A stretch of DNA of 5,355 nt from Cytophagales bacterium (GTDB taxonomy: Bacteria > Bacteroidota > Bacteroidia > Cytophagales > Cyclobacteriaceae), in NCBI GenBank assembly GCA_003454975.1, contig DMST01000204.1, positions 5,984 through 11,338 on the forward strand, read 5' to 3'. Shown here piece after piece: positions 1 to 5,355 of this stretch. Both the position numbers and the translations under genes were made by a program. The notes under the pieces were generated by a model, which did no database searches, was not told the origin of the DNA, and was given only the letters and a program-made list of their open reading frames with translations. Numbering within the stretch: the first letter of the stretch is position 1; each line of letters begins with the position of its first letter.

Positions 1-2170
1 TGGCCAGTTGGTACGTCATGCCCGCACTGTAATTTACGGAGCTCTCGTTGGTAAGGCCGGGGATGCCCAACAGCTTGGCCACCCGGCTATCGTTGCGGAA
101 AGTGCCCACTTCGTTGGCCACACTTACACCATTTTGTAGGGTGAAAATGGTGGAGGTATTGTTGAAATAACGCTGGGCCAATGAAGGTGCCCGGAATCCT
201 GTGCTGGCTGCGGCACGAAAGGCCAGGGCATCGGTAACGGCCAGGCGCGTGGCAATTTTACCGTGGAGGGTACTGCCAAAGTCAGTGTAGTTTTCATAGC
301 GGCCTGCCACATCGATGAAAAAGTTCTCCGTGAAGTTAATTTCCACATCGACATACACGGCCGCCGTGCTCCGGCTGCGGTTCACTACGTTTGCGGGCTG
401 AAAGCCGGGGAACACCTGCGAGCCGCCTGGGCGATCGTAGAAGATATTTGAGGTATTGCCCGACAGGAAAACACCCCCGTCTGCGGTGCTATCTACCAAA
501 TTTACCACCCCGAAGTTGCGGTAACTCCCTTCTTCACCAGCAAACAATTGGTAGTTTTCTTGGCGATACTCCGCACCAAAGGCGAGGTTAAGCCCCGAAA
601 GTACCAGATCGTAGTATTTGCTTAGGTCCAGGTTAGTGGTGTTTTGTTGAAACTGGAAACCGCCTGCATCAAAGGAGGTAGGAGATGCAGTACCCATGGA
701 GGCGTTGTGGGTGTTAGTAATCACAAACTGAAAACGATTCGTACCCCAGGTATTCGAAATATCGAAGTTCCAACCATCGCCCACTTCGCCACGAATACCG
801 GCTGCCAAAGAGGCATCAAAGATGGACGTGTTGATTTCAGGAAGGAACCCGTTGGGATAGATGGTTGTCAAGGTGCGTGTTTGGTTGGGCAATCGGTAAA
901 AACCAGTGGCCATACCCTGGCGTGAGTTTAACCCACCAAAGGCGTAAAACTCCTGACGCTGGTTGAGGGGCAGACCAGCATTCACCATCAGCGCGGTGTT
1001 GATGCTTTCACTATTGCCTACCATCATGGTAAAGGCGCGGCGGCCACCGTTCTGTTCGATCAAGGCCTCTTCTTCGGCCTCCGTCATGTTGTTAGTAACA
1101 CTATTGGCGGCATTGATAACGGCGGCCTCATTGGCCGTTAGGCGAGAACCCGGAACAAAGGGACTAAAATCACCGGCGGCAAAATCTTCTCGGTAAATAC
1201 CACTACCGTTGGTTCTAAATACCGAACCGGTGTATTCTCCCGCGCGGTCCGTTCTACCGCGGTATTGGTACTGGCCCGTTACGTTTACAAAACCACCTTG
1301 GCCTACTTCAAAGCCGTAGTTGGCATTGTATTGCAGGTTTTCGCCATCACCCAGATAGGTTTGGCCTGCCATGGCGGTACCGGTCAGTTGATCCGTAGAT
1401 TCCTTGAGTACTATATTGATTACCCCGGCAATGGCATCCGAACCATACTGTGCAGCCGCACCATCGCGCAGTACTTCTATGCGCTCAATGGCCGCTGCCG
1501 GAATGCTATTCAGGTCCGTACCAACACTACCCCTACCAAAGGTACCGTTTACATTGACCAAGGAGCTGGCATGGCGACGCTTGCCGTTGATTAATACCAG
1601 TACGTGATCCACACCCAAGCCCCGGAGGGAGGCAGGATCTACGTGGTCCGTACCGTCCGAAATAGTTTGGCGGTTACTGCTAAACGATGGAGCTACATAA
1701 TTCAGGATCTGCCCCAGCTCTATTTGCGGCGCTCCCTGGGTGATTTCCTGCAAAGGAATCACATCTACAGGTACTGGTGTTTCCAACACGGAACGGTTCT
1801 CATTGCGGGAGCCGACTACTACAATTTCGTTGAGGTCTATGGACCCAAAAGACAGTTCAAAGTCCTGAACCACCGTGGCCCCCGCTGCCACATCAATGGT
1901 ACGCTCCACGGCAGCGTAGCCTACAAAACTGGCTTCTAGCCTTACGCTCCCCGAAGGTACTTGCAGGGTATAATCTCCGGCAACATTGTATACGGCTCCT
2001 TCCGAAGTACCCATCACACGCACGGTGGCTCCAATAAGCTCTTCACCCGTATCGGCATCACGGATTTTCCCTTTTACTGTGCCCGTAGGCTGGGCAAGCA
2101 GCGGAAATTGTAGTAGCGCCAAAAAAATCAGTGATAGCGGAAATAGACGACTTTTGGTAAAAACAATCAT
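1..2170 (-). CDS. TonB-dependent outer-membrane receptor, N-terminal 723 residues (3' end outside window)
   Basis: Gated beta-barrel transporter that takes up a large or scarce ligand using energy from TonB-ExbB-ExbD; the ligand cannot be told from sequence. The reading frame is open from the ATG at 2170 to the left edge without a stop. Residues 1-26 form a signal peptide (basic start, leucine-rich core, likely cleavage between A26 and Q27). Residues about 29-105 form a carboxypeptidase-regulatory-like beta domain (GKIRDADTGEELIGATV). A TonB-box-like stretch LNEIVVVGSR (113-122) follows. The plug spans about 125-256, with NYVAPSF (157-163), LRGLG (182-186), LVLINGKRRH (191-200), GRGSVGTDLNSIP (212-224) and RDGAAAQYGSDAIAGVIN (235-252). 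Barrel strands fill the rest, including GFRAPS (658-663). Family members are usually about 900-950 residues, so roughly 200 are missing. An in-frame ATG at 2227 would add 19 residues and bury the signal peptide, so the 2170 start is preferred. No Shine-Dalgarno sequence precedes it. It is transcribed away from the P450 gene. Confidence 0.95.
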   Translation of the reverse strand, partial: MIVFTKSRLFPLSLIFLALLQFPLLAQPTGTVKGKIRDADTGEELIGATVRVMGTSEGAVYNVAGDYTLQVPSGSVRLEASFVGYAAVERTIDVAAGATVVQDFELSFGSIDLNEIVVVGSRNENRSVLETPVPVDVIPLQEITQGAPQIELGQILNYVAPSFSSNRQTISDGTDHVDPASLRGLGVDHVLVLINGKRRHASSLVNVNGTFGRGSVGTDLNSIPAAAIERIEVLRDGAAAQYGSDAIAGVINIVLKESTDQLTGTAMAGQTYLGDGENLQYNANYGFEVGQGGFVNVTGQYQYRGRTDRAGEYTGSVFRTNGSGIYREDFAAGDFSPFVPGSRLTANEAAVINAANSVTNNMTEAEEEALIEQNGGRRAFTMMVGNSESINTALMVNAGLPLNQRQEFYAFGGLNSRQGMATGFYRLPNQTRTLTTIYPNGFLPEINTSIFDASLAAGIRGEVGDGWNFDISNTWGTNRFQFVITNTHNASMGTASPTSFDAGGFQFQQNTTNLDLSKYYDLVLSGLNLAFGAEYRQENYQLFAGEEGSYRNFGVVNLVDSTADGGVFLSGNTSNIFYDRPGGSQVFPGFQPANVVNRSRSTAAVYVDVEINFTENFFIDVAGRYENYTDFGSTLHGKIATRLAVTDALAFRAAASTGFRAPSLAQRYFNNTSTIFTLQNGVSVANEVGTFRNDSRVAKLLGIPGLTNESSVNYSAGMTYQLA

Positions 2171-2299
2171 GGTAAAAAAGTTTGTTAAAAATGGCCCACA
2201 CAACGGCCTCGGGAGCCCAGCAGGCATAGGTGTATAGATGAAAATACAATATCCATTTTCAATTACACCATTATGCTTAACATTTTTAACTTATTGAAA

Positions 2300-2316
2300 T
2301 ACCGATTTTTACCGAT
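2300..2316. repeat. Tandem TACCGAT pair, possible operator half-sites
   Basis: The 7-mer TACCGAT occurs at 2300-2306 and again at 2310-2316, start to start exactly 10 bp, about one helical turn. An inverted copy of its ACCGAT core lies at 2405-2410 in the same intergenic region. If the candidate receptor promoter is right, the tandem pair sits just downstream of its transcription start, where a bound repressor could act. No known regulator site is recognised, and the 6-bp core also occurs inside the receptor gene near 892-897, so chance remains a real alternative. Confidence 0.3.
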
Positions 2317-2333
2317 AGATCACCCGTAATTAC

Positions 2334-2364
2334 ATCATATTTTTCCGCTAGAATACTTAGTCAA
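2334..2364 (-). promoter_or_regulatory. Possible promoter for the TonB-dependent receptor
   Basis: Read on the minus strand, TTGACT (2364-2359, preceded by TTT) is followed after 19 bp by TATGAT (2339-2334). Each hexamer is one base off the sigma-70-type consensus, and a 19-bp spacer suits the wider spacing of Bacteroidota primary-sigma promoters. However, the downstream box does not match the Bacteroidota TAnnTTTG well. Transcription would start near 2327, giving a leader of about 157 nt. A/T-rich DNA yields such matches by chance, so this is only a candidate. Confidence 0.22.
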
Positions 2365-2552
2365 AACCAAACCCAATCACGCTAACGAAGCGTATAAATC
2401 GTCAATCGGTCGGCGATATAACTACCGCTTTTCAGCCTGCCACAGTATTCCCCTTCGGGCCCTCTGGATTCCTTTTTTTTGGCGGTTCCCAATAGCTTGC
2501 CTGCAACCGTCATGCATACAGAGACATCTCTACTAAAAACAACCCACCCACT

Positions 2553-3956
2553 ATGGCATCTTCCATCCCTGGCCTACGGCCTGTTCCTTTGCTAAAAGGC
2601 CGCGTAAATCTGATGCGTTTTTTCGGTGACCCTGTAGGGGTAATGACCAAAATCTACCGCGAACATGGCAAACTAGGGGCTGTAACGGCCCATGACAGCA
2701 GCATGGTGTGTGCCTTCGGCCCTGAGTACAACCAAGAGATTCTTGCCAACAGTCGGCAGTTTTTCAATTGGGCCGACTTACCCGTGGAGTTCCCGGAGGG
2801 TTCTCCGGCCTCGCGGTTTGGGATTAACCTAACGGCCATGAATGGGGGCGAACATAAACGACACCGCCAGATGATGCAGCCCCCCTTTTTGCGTAGCAAC
2901 ATTGCCAGCTACCGTGATGATATGGTGGAAACCATCGAGGAGGTGTTGGCCGACTGGCCACAGCAAGGCACCATCAACCTGAAGGACGAGATGGTGCGCA
3001 TTAGCATGCTGGTGATGATGCGCTGCATGTTTGGCTTACGGGTAAAAGAGGAAGCCTTGGCACTGGGCCAGATGAGCCTTGATTTTCTGAGTCAGGCCGT
3101 GAACCCGGCAGTCATGGCCTTACCCCTCAACATACCCGGGACTCCCTACCGCAAATTCCTGGATTTCTGTGGCCGTTTCGAAGCCAAGTTTATTGAACTG
3201 ATTGAAGCCCGTCGGGCCAGTGATGCGCCCCCTAAAGACGTACTAGGTATGTTGATAGTAGCCGCTGATGATGAGGGTACGCACTTTACCAACGAGGAGC
3301 TGGTAGGACAAACAGGGCTCCTCTTTGTAGCCGGTCACGAGACTACGGCCTTTACGCTGATCTGGACGGTCACCCTACTGGCGCAGCATCCTGAGGTATA
3401 TAGTAAGCTACAGGAGGAGTTGGCACCGTTGCAAGGGGAAGCCCCTTCCCACGAACAGCTGGCAGAGCTGAAGTATCTGGATGCGATCATCAAGGAAAGC
3501 ATGCGGCTACTACCTGCCACGCCCAATATGTTTATGCGCCGCGGTATCGATCCTTTTACCTTGGGTGGGTATGAGCTACCCTCAGGGGCCAAGGTCATTC
3601 TTTCGCCTCTGATTACACATCGCATGCCCGAATTGTATGAGGATCCTCTTGCCTTTCACCCGGAGCGCTGGGAGACTATTAAGCATTCGGTATACGAGTT
3701 CATGCCCTTTGGCGCTGGCCCGCGTATGTGTTTGGGCATGGGCTTCGCTGACCTGGAAATCCGGCTAGCCCTGGCCATGATTGTGCAACGGTGGCGGGTA
3801 GCCTTATCCCCCAAAACGGTGGTGGATACCAAGGTGCGGGGCATTACCATGGGGCCTAAAAAGGGCTACGAGGTGGGCGTGTTTACTCCTGATACCGAGC
3901 CAGAGCTTCACCCTATACAAGGTACGCTACGCGAGCTGGTTAGCTTTCCAAAGTAG
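2553..3956 (+). CDS. Cytochrome P450 monooxygenase
   Basis: Haem-thiolate monooxygenase inserting one oxygen atom from O2 into an organic substrate, using electrons from a separate ferredoxin/reductase partner not seen here. At 467 residues it is full length, with no signal peptide or membrane anchor, so it should be cytoplasmic. A proline-rich start SIPGLRPVP (4-12) is followed by a C-helix HKRHR (101-105), giving the HxxxR pair, then MQPPF (108-112). The I-helix oxygen-activation motif is AGHETT (260-265), the K-helix ExxR is ESMR (315-318), and the PERW motif is at 370-373. The haem loop is FGAGPRMCLG (386-395), with Cys393 as the iron ligand. The HxRxRxxxxPPF pattern resembles CYP110-like bacterial P450s that act on hydrophobic substrates, but I cannot assign a CYP family or substrate. 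The start gives a normal N-terminus; no ribosome binding site is evident. It is divergent from the receptor gene and convergent with the peptidase gene. Confidence 0.96.
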   Translation: MASSIPGLRPVPLLKGRVNLMRFFGDPVGVMTKIYREHGKLGAVTAHDSSMVCAFGPEYNQEILANSRQFFNWADLPVEFPEGSPASRFGINLTAMNGGEHKRHRQMMQPPFLRSNIASYRDDMVETIEEVLADWPQQGTINLKDEMVRISMLVMMRCMFGLRVKEEALALGQMSLDFLSQAVNPAVMALPLNIPGTPYRKFLDFCGRFEAKFIELIEARRASDAPPKDVLGMLIVAADDEGTHFTNEELVGQTGLLFVAGHETTAFTLIWTVTLLAQHPEVYSKLQEELAPLQGEAPSHEQLAELKYLDAIIKESMRLLPATPNMFMRRGIDPFTLGGYELPSGAKVILSPLITHRMPELYEDPLAFHPERWETIKHSVYEFMPFGAGPRMCLGMGFADLEIRLALAMIVQRWRVALSPKTVVDTKVRGITMGPKKGYEVGVFTPDTEPELHPIQGTLRELVSFPK

Positions 3957-3987
3957 GGCATAGTTGGTCTTCCCTTGCTGGAGGGTG

Positions 3988-4001
3988 TTAGGAATTAGGA
4001 A
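3988..4001. repeat. Two-copy tandem heptamer TTAGGAA
   Basis: TTAGGAA at 3988-3994 is followed directly by a second exact copy at 3995-4001, about 30 bp after the P450 stop codon. Two units is the minimum for a tandem repeat. It may be a short allele of an intergenic heptamer array or simple chance. Confidence 0.4.
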
Positions 4002-4115
4002 TGTTTATGAGTGCCGCCAGGCGCTTCAAATGAATCTAAAACCAAGTCGACGGGCCGAAGCAATCCCTCATTGGCTAGTACTCTTCGGAATAAAAATCAT
4101 TCTTCTAAACACAAA

Positions 4116-4162
4116 AGCCCCCGGGTCAGCACTGCATTTACATGCAGTCTGGCCCGAAGGCT
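4116..4162 (-). terminator. Long intrinsic terminator hairpin after the M1 peptidase gene
   Basis: Three stacked arms pair. ACTGCAT (4131-4137) pairs with ATGCAGT (4142-4148) around the loop TTAC. CGGGTCAG (4122-4129) pairs with CTGGCCCG (4149-4156) with one G-U wobble, and the only irregularity between these two arms is a bulged C at 4130. AGCC (4116-4119) pairs with GGCT (4159-4162) across a 2x2 internal loop. Read on the minus strand, the hairpin is followed at once by TTTTGTGTTT, a T-rich tail, as in a rho-independent terminator. It begins about 70 bp after the peptidase stop. On the plus strand no T-rich tail follows, so it may stop P450 transcription less efficiently or only protect the 3' end. 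Confidence 0.75.
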
Positions 4163-4233
4163 GAGTAGGGTAACAATGGTCTCGCGTTCTTCTGTACGGT
4201 AATCACCGTGGGACCGAACCCAGAGGGCCGTAG

Positions 4234-5355
4234 TTACCTAACCGTTTGGTCCTCCTGGTAGATGTAGTAATCCACACTGGCTTCCAGCTCATCGTCCCAA
4301 GTAACATCCTCCAGCATCTGCCAGCGATAGGTAGGTATGATGCGCCGTTCCTCTCCATTTACCATGATGTCCAGCGGCATGATAAAATCCTGCGGCACGT
4401 TGGACCAGCGATATTGGGTCCCGTTCGGGGTCTGGCGATAGGAGAAAGTAGGCACCCGTACGTCGCGCAGATAGAGGTCGAAAACGGGTTCCAGAAACTC
4501 CCCAGACTTCTCGGCGATGTAATCTTCTACCATCTGAGAGGTGACCGTCTGGTGATAGTAGTCTTCGTTGAGCCCCCGGAGGATACTTCGCCATTTTTCA
4601 TCGTCGTTGATGATCTGCCGAATGGTGTGCAGCATATTGCCTCCTTTGTAGTACATATCGCCCGAGCCTTCGCGCCGCACGTTGTAAGGCCCGATGATGG
4701 GAATGTCGTTGCTGATGTTGGAGCGCGTACCCCGCACATATTTCCAGCCAGACTCTTTTCCGAAATGGTATTCCACGAAGAGGCTCTCGGAGTAGTTGGT
4801 GAAGCTCTCATGAATCCACATGTCGGCTACGTCCTGGTGGGTGATATTGTTGGCAAACCACTCGTGACCAGACTCGTGTACGATGATAAAATCGAACTGA
4901 AGGCCTACACCGGTTTGGCTAAGATCACGGCCGAGATAGCCATTTCCAAAGTTGTTGCCGTAGGTAACAGAACTCTGATGTTCCATGCCCAGGTAGGGAA
5001 CATGCACTAGCTTGTAGGTGTCTTCGTAAAAGGGGTACGGGCCAAACCAATGCTCCATGGCTTCCAGGGTCATGCTGCCTTGCTTGAACTGCTCACGAGC
5101 TTCGGCCTCGTTTTGCCGAAGCGCCCAATAGCTGCATTCCAGATCCCCTTTTTCACCTGCGTAGGTCTCGGTCCAGTTTACGTAGTCACCAATGTTGATA
5201 TTGATGCCGTAGTCATTGATGGGATTGGTAACCTCCCAAGTGTAGGTGACTTGCTTATTCTTGCGGTCACGCTCGGTTTTGGTCAGCCGGCCATTACCCA
5301 CCGCCACCAGGCCCTGTGGCACGGTAAATATCTCGGTGATGCCTTCTTCCGGCTC
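4234..5355 (-). CDS. M1-family zinc metallopeptidase (aminopeptidase), C-terminal 373 residues (5' end outside window)
   Basis: Zinc aminopeptidase that removes N-terminal residues from peptides. The frame is open from the right edge to the TAA at 4236-4234, so the N-terminal domain and any signal peptide are not visible. Numbering from the first visible codon, GMEHQ (123-127) replaces the GAMEN substrate-binding motif. HESGH (160-164) followed after 18 residues by Glu183 gives the complete HExxH-x18-E zinc site, with Glu161 as general base. Tyr235 in YYKG (235-238) matches the transition-state tyrosine. From about 300 the chain turns into a beta-type segment (VPTFSYRQ, YRWSNV, FIMPLDIMVNG) like the beta-sandwich domain III of larger M1 enzymes. 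It then ends, so the usual C-terminal helical HEAT-like domain is absent, as in the short M1 proteins common in Bacteroidota. A GTG at 5322 is just an internal valine codon. Transcription runs toward the P450 gene and probably ends at the hairpin at 4116-4162. Confidence 0.95.
   Translation of the reverse strand, partial: EPEEGITEIFTVPQGLVAVGNGRLTKTERDRKNKQVTYTWEVTNPINDYGININIGDYVNWTETYAGEKGDLECSYWALRQNEAEAREQFKQGSMTLEAMEHWFGPYPFYEDTYKLVHVPYLGMEHQSSVTYGNNFGNGYLGRDLSQTGVGLQFDFIIVHESGHEWFANNITHQDVADMWIHESFTNYSESLFVEYHFGKESGWKYVRGTRSNISNDIPIIGPYNVRREGSGDMYYKGGNMLHTIRQIINDDEKWRSILRGLNEDYYHQTVTSQMVEDYIAEKSGEFLEPVFDLYLRDVRVPTFSYRQTPNGTQYRWSNVPQDFIMPLDIMVNGEERRIIPTYRWQMLEDVTWDDELEASVDYYIYQEDQTVR

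Larger units (their letters stand above)
2171..2552. other. Divergent intergenic control region between receptor and P450 genes
   Basis: These 382 bp separate two start codons that face away from each other, so they should hold both promoters. The part near the receptor is A/T-rich. It contains a weak promoter candidate, two TACCGAT words exactly 10 bp apart, and an inverted repeat TGAAAAT/ATTTTCA (2239-2245 with 2255-2261) inside the probable receptor leader. The part near the P450 is more mixed and has a T8 run at 2473-2480. I could not find a convincing P450 promoter: TATAAAT at 2393-2399 and TATAAC at 2417-2422 have no matching upstream element, and TAGCTTGC at 2493-2500 resembles the Bacteroidota -7 element but the nearest TTTG is too close. 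No Shine-Dalgarno sequence lies before the P450 ATG; the leader is A/C-rich. I see no small gene or structured RNA here. Confidence 0.7.
3957..4233. other. Convergent intergenic region between P450 and peptidase genes
   Basis: This 277-bp stretch lies between two stop codons facing each other. It holds the long hairpin at 4116-4162, a smaller perfect hairpin ACGGT-AATC-ACCGT at 4196-4209, and a two-copy heptamer repeat at 3988-4001. Two plus-strand reading frames of about 65 codons cross it. They overlap each other in different frames, show no recognisable domain and run into the hairpins, so I do not call genes. No clear terminator for the P450 lies directly after its stop: the CCCT/AGGG stem at 3972-3985 is short and has no T-run. 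Confidence 0.7.

Noticed and set aside
263..1939. Several plus-strand reading frames of 60-110 codons across positions 263-1939
   Set aside because: All lie opposite the continuous receptor reading frame, which shows clear receptor motifs throughout. None has a recognisable domain.
2451..2480. Short CCC-TTC-GGG stem followed by a T8 run, resembling a terminator
   Set aside because: The stem is only 3 bp, 13 bases separate it from the T-run, and no plus-strand gene ends upstream of it.
2478..2500. TTTG and TAGCTTGC as a Bacteroidota-type P450 promoter
   Set aside because: The spacer is only about 11 bp, whereas about 19-21 bp is expected, and the downstream element matches only in part.
2853..2867. 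Histidine instead of tryptophan at the C-helix WxxxR position of the P450
   Set aside because: Histidine at this position (HxxxR) is common in bacterial P450s and serves the same haem-propionate contact, so it is not an anomaly.
3964..4202. Two overlapping plus-strand reading frames of about 65 codons after the P450 gene
   Set aside because: They overlap in different frames, run into the hairpins, have no ribosome binding site and encode sequences of no recognisable type.
4246..5010. A 254-codon plus-strand reading frame opposite the M1 peptidase gene
   Set aside because: It lies entirely antisense to a gene with a complete zinc-binding site and shows no recognisable domain. Long antisense frames are common opposite genes with biased codon use.

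Overview
The window looks like ordinary chromosomal DNA from a Bacteroidota bacterium. The outer-membrane receptor has a carboxypeptidase-regulatory-like domain between its signal peptide and its plug, which is typical of that phylum. Neither visible start codon has a clear Shine-Dalgarno sequence, and the intergenic DNA is A/T-rich between coding regions of roughly even base composition. Moderate G+C would fit lineages such as the Saprospiria (Lewinella-like), but that placement is an inference from style, not a match.

Layout: (1) Positions 1-2170, minus strand: the first 723 codons of a TonB-dependent outer-membrane receptor whose C-terminal barrel strands lie beyond the left edge. (2) 2171-2552: a 382-bp divergent intergenic region with a weak receptor promoter candidate and a small TACCGAT repeat cluster. 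(3) 2553-3956, plus strand: a complete, apparently soluble cytochrome P450 of 467 residues with every catalytic motif present. (4) 3957-4233: a convergent intergenic region holding a long, nearly perfect hairpin with a T-rich tail, read as the terminator of the gene to its right. (5) 4234-5355, minus strand: the C-terminal 373 residues of an M1-family zinc aminopeptidase whose N-terminus lies beyond the right edge.

The three genes are probably three separate transcription units: receptor and P450 divergent, P450 and peptidase convergent. Nothing in the sequence proves they share a pathway. The only arrangement that could suggest linkage is the divergent receptor/P450 pair around a shared control region, for example uptake of a hydrophobic compound and its oxidation, and this is speculative. 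No redox partner for the P450 is visible. I found no RNA genes, CRISPR array, insertion sequence or recognisable novel system.
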